Source: Micromonospora sp. M71_S20
GTDB lineage: Bacteria; Actinomycetota; Actinomycetes; Mycobacteriales; Micromonosporaceae
Assembly (NCBI RefSeq): GCF_003664255.1
Contig: NZ_RCCV01000002.1
Location: forward strand, 250,501 to 314,500
Direction: 5' to 3'
Length of the DNA: 64,000 nt
Below the pieces are notes generated by a model. The model did not search any database, was not told the DNA's origin, and saw only the letters and a program-made list of their open reading frames with translations. Shown here in pieces: positions 20,101-26,951 of the stretch (positions are counted from its first letter, which is position 1; each line of letters begins with the position of its first letter). The position numbers and the translations under genes are program-made.

Positions 20101-20677
20101 CTTCGGTGGTGATCGCGACGGCGTTGCGGTGCCCGTTGACCGCGGACTGGACCAGCTGGCCGTCGCGGACGCCGACGCCCTGGGCGGCACCGGAGTTGTT
20201 GATGTCGAAGAAGTCACCGTTGACGGCGGCGACCGCACGGGCCGCGTCGACGGCGCCGCGCAGCGGCTCGGCCCGGCTGACCGCGCCGGAGTTGACGTAG
20301 TCCACGGTCAGGCCGCCGGTGAGGTCGGCGGTCAGCGCGTCCGCGCGCAGCCAGCCGTCGGCGTCGTACCGGTCGAAGGAGGTCAGTTTGAGGCCCGGGG
20401 CGACCGGGCGGGTGGTCTTCGCGGTCTCCAGCCCGCCGGCCGGCTCCACGCCGGTCGGGGCCGCGGCGGCCGACATGCTCGCGGCCGGGTCGCTGGCGAG
20501 CGTCACGGAGCCCGTGGAGTACGAGGAGGCACGCGGTGCGTCCTCGGCCGCGGTGAGGGACGGGTCGGTGGCCGGAGCCGGCGCACCGGCGTTCGCCGGC
20601 ACGGTGCCGGCCAGGGTGAGCAGCGGCGTCAGCAGCAGGACGCCTGCGAGCCGGGCGGATCGTCTGCGGGTACGCAT
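17180..20677 (-). CDS. Secreted phosphodiester glycosidase / metallophosphoesterase fusion
   Basis: A 1165-residue secreted protein. A signal peptide is clear (RRRSARLAGVLLLTPLLTL, then ANA at 28-30). Residues about 145-410 match the NAGPA phosphodiester glycosidase family: AAVNGDFFDINNSGAAQGVG and NLDGGGSSTL. The middle, about 440-780, holds Ig-like and carbohydrate-binding-like beta domains. Residues about 790-1050 are a calcineurin-like phosphoesterase with GDFVD, GNHE, LHHHPP and GGHVG. The first metal motif is DAQ where DxH is usual, so one metal ligand differs. A beta domain ends the protein. NAGPA domains uncover GlcNAc phosphodiesters; a role in cell-wall or exopolysaccharide phosphodiester breakdown is inferred. 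Confidence 0.85.
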   Translation of the reverse strand: MRTRRRSARLAGVLLLTPLLTLAGTVPANAGAPAPATDPSLTAAEDAPRASSYSTGSVTLASDPAASMSAAAAPTGVEPAGGLETAKTTRPVAPGLKLTSFDRYDADGWLRADALTADLTGGLTVDYVNSGAVSRAEPLRGAVDAARAVAAVNGDFFDINNSGAAQGVGVRDGQLVQSAVNGHRNAVAITTEGLGRVIEVNFDGTATLPTGPVTLTQFNNMIQANGIGVFTALWGSYTRQRAVEGAARVTEVTVIDGRVATVGGTAGSGAVPAGTTVLLGRDAGADALAGLRPGDPVTVAYQPKPADGSTLHAAVGGGNVLVRDGVVQSIADASLAPRTSVGFSADGRRMIMLTVDGRQVDSRGVTQTEMGRMMAELGAHHALNLDGGGSSTLLAREPGAAAVQVENSPSDGSERAVPNGLAIYAPKGSGRLTGYWLETASDPTTAPGVAPVRGGRPDRVFPGLTRQLTAAGHDETYGPAAGAPTWRANPAVHGVVDGKGRFRALLPGSTTVTASRGGARGTLDLTVLGPLARIDSTVDRVGLTGAQGSALFGVVGYDAEGNTAPIEPADLKLDYDKELLKIAPTADGNLAVTALRDTGSALVTVHVGRSSTVLPVTVGLTDVPVAGFDDAAAWKFSQARASGAVAPAPGRTGTGLKMTYDFSQSTGTRAAYADPPAWIEVAGQPQAFGMWIHGNGTGEWPSLHLHDAQDTQHVLRGPLITWTGWKYVEFAVPAGVQYPVRVRRFYVAETNAAAQYRSEVVIDDLVAKVPPTVDAPAEKPRTDRVVLRDGTVDGAPWRFAVMSDAQFVAANPDSDLVAQARRTLREVKAAKPDFLVINGDFVDTAYPADFALAKRLLDEELGGELPYYYVPGNHEIMGAPIANFRAAFGDTERTFDHKGTRFVTLNSSTGSLRGGGFDQVRMLREALDSAAGDPAVGSVVVLHHHPPRDPSPAKASQLGDRKEAALLEQWLADFQHRTGKGAAFVGGHVGTFHADRVDGVPYLINGNSGKNPSTPADQGGFTGWTEFGVDPVSPAEADRARRNPLVEGPRWVAAEFHAHADALALAAPASVAVGAPATVTATVTQPGGRTVPVAAPVSADWSASPNVHVGSILGLKPWHVARLDPATGKLTALRPGAQVKLVVDVNGARAEATVTLTAAAVAPAA

Positions 20678-20883
20678 GGGCGACAGTCAACCGGACGGTG
20701 AATAGAAGTTTCAATAGCTGCCGGCCAAAGCGAAGGAAAACTCCACCCTTCCGGCTGCCGTCCTCGCCGCTACGGCACCGCCCCGCAGACGGCGGCACCC
20801 GCGCCACGCTTCCTGGGCCGCGCAGGCAGGGCCGCTTCCGGCACGGCGGACCGCACCACCACACCCGCGCGCCGCACCGCCGC

Positions 20884-20944
20884 GCACGCCGCACCCGCAC
20901 GCCGCACCCGCACGCCGCACGCCCCGCACACCCGCACGCCGCAC
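20884..20944. repeat. 13-bp tandem repeat
   Basis: The unit GCACGCCGCACCC begins at 20884 and 20897, with a third copy differing at its end at 20910; degenerate GCACGCC units run on to 20944. It is a low-complexity C-rich tract on the plus strand. Confidence 0.75.
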
Positions 20945-21027
20945 GGTAGCGGGCGCTCGCGACCGCGGTCACCCGCCTTCAGCCACGGAGAGTGATTGGC
21001 CCTGAGCCCCGCCCACCCTCGCTCCGT

Positions 21028-21102
21028 CCCCTTTGCTCTGCAGCCATATCCGCACCGGACACCGAGCGTAAGCGTTGCGTATGTGGATGCAGAGCAAAGG
21101 GG
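21028..21102. repeat. Long imperfect inverted repeat, possible mobile or structural element
   Basis: CCCCTTTGCTCTGCA at 21028-21042 is the exact reverse complement of 21088-21102. Pairing continues inward with few mismatches (CCATATCCGCA against TGCGTATGTGG), leaving a loop of about 17 nt. The whole forms a stem of roughly 27 bp. Its base composition is less G+C-rich than the surroundings. No coding capacity is present. Confidence 0.7.
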
Positions 21103-21303
21103 GCGTGGGGGATGGTGCGGCAGGATCGGGCCTCGGGACAGAGTGCCTGGTCAGGAAGCCGCAGCGGTGGCGGCCGTGCAGGAAAGCTCTCCGTGCGACC
21201 GCATTCGGACACGAAGAGTCACGTCGGAGCCCGTTCTAGGCGAATGTCACCGATCGTCACCGACCCGGGCCGGCAAGGTAGATCGCTCCGGGCCGGTCCG
21301 TCC

Positions 21304-21337
21304 GCGGACGCGGCACCGGAGCGGACGCGGCACCGGA
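21304..21337. repeat. 17-bp tandem direct repeat
   Basis: GCGGACGCGGCACCGGA occurs twice with no spacer, at 21304-21320 and 21321-21337, just before the rho terminator. No function is evident. Confidence 0.8.
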
Positions 21338-21364
21338 GCACTGAACGGAACCGGAGACAGGGAC

Positions 21365-21402
21365 GCGAGAAGGGCACGGCCTCGTGGCCGTGCCCTTCTC
21401 GC
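21365..21402 (-). terminator. Rho-gene terminator hairpin
   Basis: A perfect 17-bp stem: GCGAGAAGGGCACGGCC at 21365-21381 with its complement at 21386-21402, and a 4-nt TCGT loop. It lies 19 nt past the rho stop. The 5' A/T-rich flank is minor, but stem length and position make termination likely. Confidence 0.88.
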
Positions 21403-21420
21403 TGTCTCACCCGGGAAGGG

Positions 21421-23616
21421 TCACTCCCCCGGCGTCGACTTGGCGATCTGCATCAGGAACTCGATGTTGGTGCGGGTCTGCTTGAGCTTGTCCAGCAGCA
21501 GGTCCAGCGCCGCCTGCGAGTCCAGCGAGTGCAGGACCTTCCGGAGCTTGTGGATGATGGCCAGCTCCTCCGGCGCGAGCAGGATCTCCTCCTTGCGCGT
21601 ACCGGACGGGTGGATGTCGATGGCCGGGAAGATGCGCTTGTCGGCGATCTTCCGGTCCAGCTTCAGCTCCGCGTTGCCGGTGCCCTTGAACTCCTCGAAG
21701 ATGACCGTGTCCGCCATGGACCCGGTCTCCACCAGCGCGGTGGCGAGGATGGTCAGCGAGCCGCCGTTCTCGATGTTGCGGGCCGCACCCAGGAAGCGCT
21801 TCGGCGGGTAGAGCGCGGTGGAGTCGATACCACCCGACATGATCCGGCCGCTGGCCGGCGCCGCCAGGTTGTACGACCGACCGAGGCGGGTCACCGAGTC
21901 GAGCAGCACGACCACGTCGTGGCCCAGCTCGACCAGGCGCTTCGCCCGCTCGATCGCCAGCTCGGCCACCGTGGTGTGGTCCTGCGGCGGACGGTCGAAC
22001 GTCGCCGCGATGACCTCACCCTTCACCGACCGCTGCATGTCGGTGACCTCTTCGGGCCGCTCGTCCACCAGCACCACCATCAGGTGGCACTCCGGGTTGT
22101 TGTGCGTGATCGCGTTCGCGATGGCCTGGAGCACCATCGTCTTACCCGCCTTCGGCGGCGACACGATCAGCGCGCGCTGGCCCTTGCCGAGCGGCATGAC
22201 CAGGTCGATGACCCGGGTGGTGAGGATGTGCGGCTCGGTCTCCAGCCGCAGGCGCTCCTGCGGGTAGAGCGGGGTGAGCTTGTAGAACTCCGGCCGGCGC
22301 CTCGCCTCGTCCGGCTCCATCCCGTTGATGGTGTCCAGCCGCACCAGCGGGTTGTACTTGTCCCGCCGCTGCTCGCCGTCGCGCGAGGCGCGCACCGCAC
22401 CGGTGATGGCGTCGCCGCGCCGCAGGCCGTACTTCTTGATCTGCGACATGGAGACGTAGACGTCGTTCGGGCCGGCCAGGTAGCCGGTGGTCCGCACGAA
22501 CGCGTAGTTGTCGAGCACGTCGATGATGCCGGCCACCGGAACGAGCACGTCGTCCTCGCCGACCTGCGGCTCGCGCCCGCCCTCGCGTCCACCGTCGCCG
22601 CCGCCCTCGGGCCGCTCACCGCGGCCACGGCGGCGGTCCCGGAACCGGCTGCGCCGGCCACGCCGGCCACCGCTCTCGTCGTCGTCGTCGTTGTCACGCT
22701 CGACGCGCTGGCCCCGGTCACCGCGCTCGTTGCGGTCGCGGTCGCCCCGCTCGGCACGCTCGCCCCGCTCGTTGCGGTCGCCGCGCTCCGCACGCTCGCC
22801 GCGGTCACCCCGCTCGTTGCGCTCACCCCGCTCGGCACGGTCACCGCGCTCCGCACGGTCACCCCGCTCGGCACGGTCACCGCGCTCCGCACGCTCGCCC
22901 CGCTCGGCACGGTCACCCCGCTCCGCACGCTCGCCACGCTCGGCACGGTCACCCCGCTCCGCACGCTCGCCACGCTCCGCACGCTCGCCCCGCTCGGCAC
23001 GGTCACCGCGCTCGGCACGGTCACCGCGCTCGGCACGGTCACCCCGCTCGGCACGCTCGCCGCGCTCACGGCCACGGTCGGCACGCTCGCCGGCCTCGGC
23101 CTCCGCCGGACGGGTCTCGGCCGGACGGGCCGCCTCAGCTGGACGGGCCGCCTCCGCCGGACGAACCTCCGCCGGACGGGCCTCCGCGGCCCGTGCCTCG
23201 GAGGTGGCGGCCCGGCTGCGCCGGGTCCGGCCACGGGGCTCGGTCTCGGCCGCCGCGGGCTCCGCCGGAGCCTGCGCCGCGGTGCGCCGCCCGGCCGCCG
23301 GCCGCTCGGTGGTCTCGCGGACCTCGGCATGGGCCTCTTCACGGGCGGGAGCGGCAGCGGCAGCGGCCTCGGCCCGCGGTCGAGGGGTCCCGGCGGCGGC
23401 GCCGCCCTGCCGCTCGGAGATCGCGCTGATCAGCTCGCCCTTGCGCATCCGGGCCGTGCCCGAGATGCCGAGCGACGCGGCCAGGCTCTGCAGCTCCGGC
23501 AGCAGCATCGCCGACAGGCCGGTGCCGCTGCGCCGACGACGGGCGGGGGCGGCGGCGGTGGTGGCATCGCCAGCGACGTTGGAAACATCCGACGTCACGT
23601 CGGTGGTGTCGCTCAA
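21421..23616 (-). CDS. rho: Transcription termination factor Rho
   Basis: Hexameric RNA-dependent ATPase that ends transcription. The 731-residue protein has an N-terminal Rho-N helix-extended-loop domain (LPELQSLAASLGISGTARM). A long insert at about residues 65-330 follows, then the RNA-binding cold-shock domain (GYLAGPNDVYVSMSQIKKYG) and the RecA-like motor with P-loop SPPKAGKT and QAIANAI. The insert is a run of E-R/R-G-D repeats typical of high-G+C actinobacteria but long here. I chose the TTG at 23616, preceded by GGGAAGGAATCCA, because the upstream frame has no family resemblance. A start codon this weak may limit synthesis, in keeping with known rho autoregulation. Confidence 0.96.
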   Translation of the reverse strand: MSDTTDVTSDVSNVAGDATTAAAPARRRRSGTGLSAMLLPELQSLAASLGISGTARMRKGELISAISERQGGAAAGTPRPRAEAAAAAAPAREEAHAEVRETTERPAAGRRTAAQAPAEPAAAETEPRGRTRRSRAATSEARAAEARPAEVRPAEAARPAEAARPAETRPAEAEAGERADRGRERGERAERGDRAERGDRAERGDRAERGERAERGERAERGDRAERGERAERGDRAERGERAERGDRAERGDRAERGDRAERGERNERGDRGERAERGDRNERGERAERGDRDRNERGDRGQRVERDNDDDDESGGRRGRRSRFRDRRRGRGERPEGGGDGGREGGREPQVGEDDVLVPVAGIIDVLDNYAFVRTTGYLAGPNDVYVSMSQIKKYGLRRGDAITGAVRASRDGEQRRDKYNPLVRLDTINGMEPDEARRRPEFYKLTPLYPQERLRLETEPHILTTRVIDLVMPLGKGQRALIVSPPKAGKTMVLQAIANAITHNNPECHLMVVLVDERPEEVTDMQRSVKGEVIAATFDRPPQDHTTVAELAIERAKRLVELGHDVVVLLDSVTRLGRSYNLAAPASGRIMSGGIDSTALYPPKRFLGAARNIENGGSLTILATALVETGSMADTVIFEEFKGTGNAELKLDRKIADKRIFPAIDIHPSGTRKEEILLAPEELAIIHKLRKVLHSLDSQAALDLLLDKLKQTRTNIEFLMQIAKSTPGE
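22740..23080 (-). repeat. Coding tandem repeat inside rho
   Basis: Twelve-base units alternate between forms encoding R-A-E-R and G-D or G-E, producing many RGDRAERGD-like blocks. DNA-level similarity between units is high, so copy number may vary between strains. Confidence 0.85.
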
Positions 23617-23913
23617 TGGATTCCTTCCCTCGATAGGCCGGGACTGCCCGGAGTCGAAAAGCAAGGTGGCCGGGCGGCCTCGGTGCACCCGCCTCGCAAG
23701 GACGCGTCGCGGGAGTCTGTAGCACAGCAGCCGGTCGGTTTCCCGACTCACCGAACGTCGGTGAGCAGGTCTCGCCGTCTGCGGCGACCTGTGAAGACTG
23801 CGGTGCGGCGTGGGCCTAGGCAGGGGTGACGGGCTGACCGCCGAAAGCTTCGGGGGTGCGCCGACCCGCAGGGAGATCGCATGCTTCGCGGCTGTGCTAA
23901 GTCTAGAGCGTAA
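23617..23913 (-). promoter_or_regulatory. rho leader and promoter region
   Basis: About 297 nt separate the thrB stop from the rho start. An A/T-rich segment, TTGATTACGCTCTAGACTTA on the minus strand near 23900-23920, could carry the rho promoter (TAGACT as a -10 candidate). No strong terminator for thrB is visible. The rest has no recognisable motif. Confidence 0.4.
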
Positions 23914-24858
23914 TCAACTCTTCCGACCTGCGGCAACAGGGTCCCGCTCTGCGTGTCCCAGTCTACCCCGGGCAACCTGTGCTCCGCGCCCGTCTGGATC
24001 CAACCGCCAGACCTCCCAACCTGTTCCCGGGTCGAAGCCCTCGGGCGGGGCGGTCAGGGCCAGGACGGTCGGGCCCGCACCACTGATCACGGCGGCCACA
24101 CCGGCCTCACGCAGCACTTTCACCAGGGCGGCACTGCCCGGCATGCCGTCGGCGCGGTAGTCCTGGTGCAGCCGGTCGACCGTGGCCGGCAGCAGCAGAC
24201 CCGGGTCGGCGGTCAGCGCGTGCACCAGCAGCGCGGCGCGGCCGGCGTTCAGCGCCGCGTCGCCGTGGGGCACGGTGGCCGGCAGCGCGGCCCGCGCGGT
24301 CGCCGTCAGGCCGCGCTCCGCCGGCACGAAGACCGTCGGTCGTACGCCGTCGGCGACCGGCAGCGACACCGCCCGGGCACCGGAGGGCTCCGTCCAGGCC
24401 AGGGTGAAGCCGCCGAGCAGGCACGGCGCCACGTTGTCCGGATGGCCCTCGATCTCGGCGGCGAGGCGCAGCGCGGCGTCGTCGTCGAGCCGGGCCTCGC
24501 CGTCGGTGACCAGCGCGCGGGCCAGCAGCACGCCGGCGACGATCGCCGCGGACGAGGACCCCAGCCCACGGGCCTGCGGGATGCGGTTCACGCACTCCAC
24601 GGCCAGCCCGGGCGGCTGCCCGCCGAGCCCGTCGAAGGCCGCCCGCATGGCCCGGACGACCAGGTGCCGGTCGTCGGTCGGCAGCTCCCCGGCGCCCTGC
24701 CCGGCCACGGTCACCGTGACGCCTCCCGCCGTCACCTCGGCGGCCACGTCGTCGTGCAGCGCCAGGGCGAGCCCCAGGGCGTCGAACCCCGGCCCCAGGT
24801 TGGCGCTGGTGGCGGGGACCCGGACCCGGACCGGGCCGGAGATGAAGTTCGTCGGCAC
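23914..24858 (-). CDS. thrB: Homoserine kinase
   Basis: GHMP-family kinase that phosphorylates homoserine on the way to threonine. Family motifs are VPATSANLGPGFDALGLAL near the N-terminus and the ATP-binding PQARGLGSSSAAIVAG, with the third motif in SGAGPTVLAL. The GTG at 24858 gives 314 residues, a normal length; the frame extends upstream but into Arg/Ser-rich sequence of no family match. ThrB normally follows thrC directly in actinomycetes; here about 5.5 kb of transport genes lie between. There is no obvious Shine-Dalgarno sequence. Confidence 0.95.
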   Translation of the reverse strand: MPTNFISGPVRVRVPATSANLGPGFDALGLALALHDDVAAEVTAGGVTVTVAGQGAGELPTDDRHLVVRAMRAAFDGLGGQPPGLAVECVNRIPQARGLGSSSAAIVAGVLLARALVTDGEARLDDDAALRLAAEIEGHPDNVAPCLLGGFTLAWTEPSGARAVSLPVADGVRPTVFVPAERGLTATARAALPATVPHGDAALNAGRAALLVHALTADPGLLLPATVDRLHQDYRADGMPGSAALVKVLREAGVAAVISGAGPTVLALTAPPEGFDPGTGWEVWRLDPDGRGAQVARGRLGHAERDPVAAGRKS

Positions 24859-24997
24859 GGGCTCATGGTAGGGCCGCGTACCGACGGGGCGGTTGTCCGC
24901 CCGCCGGATGGGACCGGGCCGGACGGCCTCGTCACCGGGCGGTGGTGGCACCGCCGGTCCGTTAGCCTGGCCCGACCGACGGCGGCTGGAGGCAGGG

Positions 24998-25528
24998 ATG
25001 CGCGAACTCGGGTACATGGCGACGGCGGTCGTCTTCGAGGCGCCCACGGTGCTGGTGCTGCTGGCCGGCCTCGTACTGGCCGCGACGGCCGGGCAGCGAC
25101 TGCCCCGCAAGCCCCGGCTGCTGGCGCTGTCCGGGCTCGGTGTGCTGCTGGCCATCGCCCTGCTCAACGTGGCCTGGTCCCTGCTGCTGCCCCGCGCGTT
25201 CAGCTTCGACTGGGGGTACTCGAACTTCCGGCTGATGACCCTGGTCTACGGCGGGGTGCAGGCCCTGGCGTACGCGATCGGGACGGGTCTGCTGATCGCG
25301 GCGGTGCTGGTCGGGCGACGGGCGGGCGGCGCGGAGGCCGGTCCGTTCGGCGGACGACCGCTCGCCGACGGCGACCCGGTGCCGGCCATCGCGCCGGCGC
25401 CCGCCGCCCAACCGGTGCCGCCGACCGGCCCGGGGTGGACCGTGGCGGGCGACGCCGACGTGCCGGCGCAGTGGGGCGGCCGGTCCCGGCCGGACGCGCC
25501 GACGGGCGCCGGCACGGACCGACCCTGA
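24998..25528 (+). CDS. Small membrane protein of unknown function
   Basis: A 176-residue protein whose first 110 residues contain three hydrophobic helices (FEAPTVLVLLAGLVLAATAG, LLALSGLGVLLAIALLNVAW and a third around ALAYAIGTGLLIAAVLVG). The C-terminal 65 residues are Pro/Ala/Gly-rich and probably disordered, in the cytoplasm. GGAGGCAGGG precedes the ATG. I do not recognise the family. It is divergent from thrB, with 139 nt between the starts, and is convergent with the MFS gene. A role alongside the efflux genes is possible but unproven. Confidence 0.75.
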   Translation: MRELGYMATAVVFEAPTVLVLLAGLVLAATAGQRLPRKPRLLALSGLGVLLAIALLNVAWSLLLPRAFSFDWGYSNFRLMTLVYGGVQALAYAIGTGLLIAAVLVGRRAGGAEAGPFGGRPLADGDPVPAIAPAPAAQPVPPTGPGWTVAGDADVPAQWGGRSRPDAPTGAGTDRP

Positions 25529-25593
25529 CCGCCGAACGGGTCAGCGGGGGCCCTTGCGGGCGCGCGGCGCTCGGGGCAGGCTGCGCGGCCGGG

Positions 25594-26838
25594 TCAGCGC
25601 GCGGCGCTCGGGGCCGGCTGCGCGGCCGGGTCCGTGAGCGAGAGCCGGCGGGTGGCGATCCGCCAGCCGATCGCGTAGACCACCGTGACCAGGCCGCAGC
25701 TGGCCAGCACCACCCGCTCGTCCACGGTGTCCACCACGGCGGCCACGGCGAGCTGGCTGACCGAGACGGCGAGGGTCGCCAGCATCATGTCGGTGGCGAA
25801 GACCCGGCCCCGCAGCCGATCCGGCACCTCGCCCTGGAGGGCGAAGTTCGACATCACCCAGTTGCTGCCGCCCGCGAAGTGGGCGACGAAGACCAGGGCC
25901 AGCACCAGCGGGAACCAGTTGGCGACCGAGGTGCCGAGGTAGGCCAGGCCGTAGAGGGACATCGACAGCGCCAGCCCGGGCAGCAGCCAGGCCCGGTTGG
26001 TCAGCACCCGGCGCATCAGGATCGGCCCGACCAGCGCCCCCGCCCCGCGGACCGCGAAGAGCAGCCCGGTGCCGACGGGGCCCACGCCATACACCGCCGC
26101 GAGCAGCGGAAACACCGTCAGCACGCCGTTGCCGAGGCCGACCGCCGACTTCACGGTGACCAGCGCCAGCACCCTCGGCCGGTGTCCGATGTAGCCCAGC
26201 GCCTCCCGGATCGCCGGCCAGGTCCGCTGCGCCGGCAGGGCCGCGTCGCGGGGCGCCTGCAACGGCCGGCGGATCAGCGTGGCCAGGCCCGCGGCGACCA
26301 CCAGGCCCACCGCCGCCACCCAGAAGCAGGCGTACGGGCCGACGGCGGCGCTGAGCACGCCACCCAGGGAGGCGCCGACGACGGTCATGGTGCCCCAGGC
26401 CGATCCCGCGACGGCGTTGCCGGCGGCCAGGTCGTCCGGGTCGAGCACGTTGGGCAGGGCCGCCTGGGCCGCCGGGGAGTAGAACGCCTTGGCGACCGCC
26501 ACCACACCGATCCCGGCCATCGCCAGCCAGGCGGTCCCGGCGCTGCGCACCCCGAGCAGCAGCAGCACGCCGAGCAGGGCCGCCACGTTCGAGATGATCA
26601 TGATCTTGCGCCGGTCGAACCGGTCGGCGATCGTGCCCGTGTACGGCAGCAGCAACGCCACGATCCCGGTGTCGACGGCGAGCACCAGCGCGCCCCACAC
26701 GCCGCTGCCGGTCAGGTCCGGCAGCAGCACGAGCAGCGGCACCATGACGAACCAGTCGGCACCGAAAACCACCAGCTCCGCGAGGAAGAGATTGCGGAAG
26801 TTCCGGTTGCGGGTGAGGACCGAGACGGTGGACGGCAC
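25594..26838 (-). CDS. MFS transporter, multidrug-exporter type
   Basis: A 414-residue protein with about twelve hydrophobic helices in two halves. The MFS signature between helices 2 and 3 is ADRFDRRKIMIIS, and a similar loop RLRGRVFATDMM follows helix 8. The layout is that of drug or siderophore exporters of the MFS_3 (enterobactin-exporter-like) group. It starts MPSTVSVLTRNRNFRNLF, a typical cytoplasmic amphipathic lead-in. The gene sits downstream of the RND pump beyond a terminator hairpin, so it is probably expressed separately. The substrate cannot be told from sequence. Confidence 0.88.
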   Translation of the reverse strand: MPSTVSVLTRNRNFRNLFLAELVVFGADWFVMVPLLVLLPDLTGSGVWGALVLAVDTGIVALLLPYTGTIADRFDRRKIMIISNVAALLGVLLLLGVRSAGTAWLAMAGIGVVAVAKAFYSPAAQAALPNVLDPDDLAAGNAVAGSAWGTMTVVGASLGGVLSAAVGPYACFWVAAVGLVVAAGLATLIRRPLQAPRDAALPAQRTWPAIREALGYIGHRPRVLALVTVKSAVGLGNGVLTVFPLLAAVYGVGPVGTGLLFAVRGAGALVGPILMRRVLTNRAWLLPGLALSMSLYGLAYLGTSVANWFPLVLALVFVAHFAGGSNWVMSNFALQGEVPDRLRGRVFATDMMLATLAVSVSQLAVAAVVDTVDERVVLASCGLVTVVYAIGWRIATRRLSLTDPAAQPAPSAAR

Positions 26839-26900
26839 GTCCGGATACCCTACCGGGCCCCGGCCGGTGGGCCGGGCGTCCTGCGGGTACCTGACCGAAC

Positions 26901-26941
26901 GCGAACGCCCCCGGCGGGCGGGACCCGTCGGGGGCGTTCGC
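26901..26941 (-). terminator. Terminator downstream of the RND gene
   Basis: GCGAACGCCCCCGGCGGG at 26901-26918 pairs with CCCGTCGGGGGCGTTCGC at 26924-26941, an 18-bp stem with one mismatch. It begins 10 nt past the RND stop codon. Confidence 0.85.
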
Positions 26942-26951
26942 AGAGTTACCG

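Larger units (their letters stand above)
20705..21364. other. Gene-free intergenic stretch
   Basis: About 660 nt between the start of the secreted fusion gene and the rho terminator. I see no convincing coding frame. It contains a short tandem repeat, a long imperfect hairpin and a 17-bp direct repeat, each listed separately. The first 60 nt next to 20677 probably hold the promoter of the secreted gene. Confidence 0.6.

Noticed and set aside
20884..20944. CRISPR-like array
   Set aside because: The 13-bp units have no spacers, and no cas genes are present; it is a simple tandem repeat.
20996..21811. 271-codon plus-strand frame in the gene-free region
   Set aside because: It crosses the hairpin and terminator and runs into rho antisense; no recognisable domain and no ribosome-binding site.
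20992..23829. 945-codon plus-strand frame opposite rho
   Set aside because: Antisense shadow of rho with low-complexity Ala/Leu/Thr repeats from the coding repeat, and no family resemblance.
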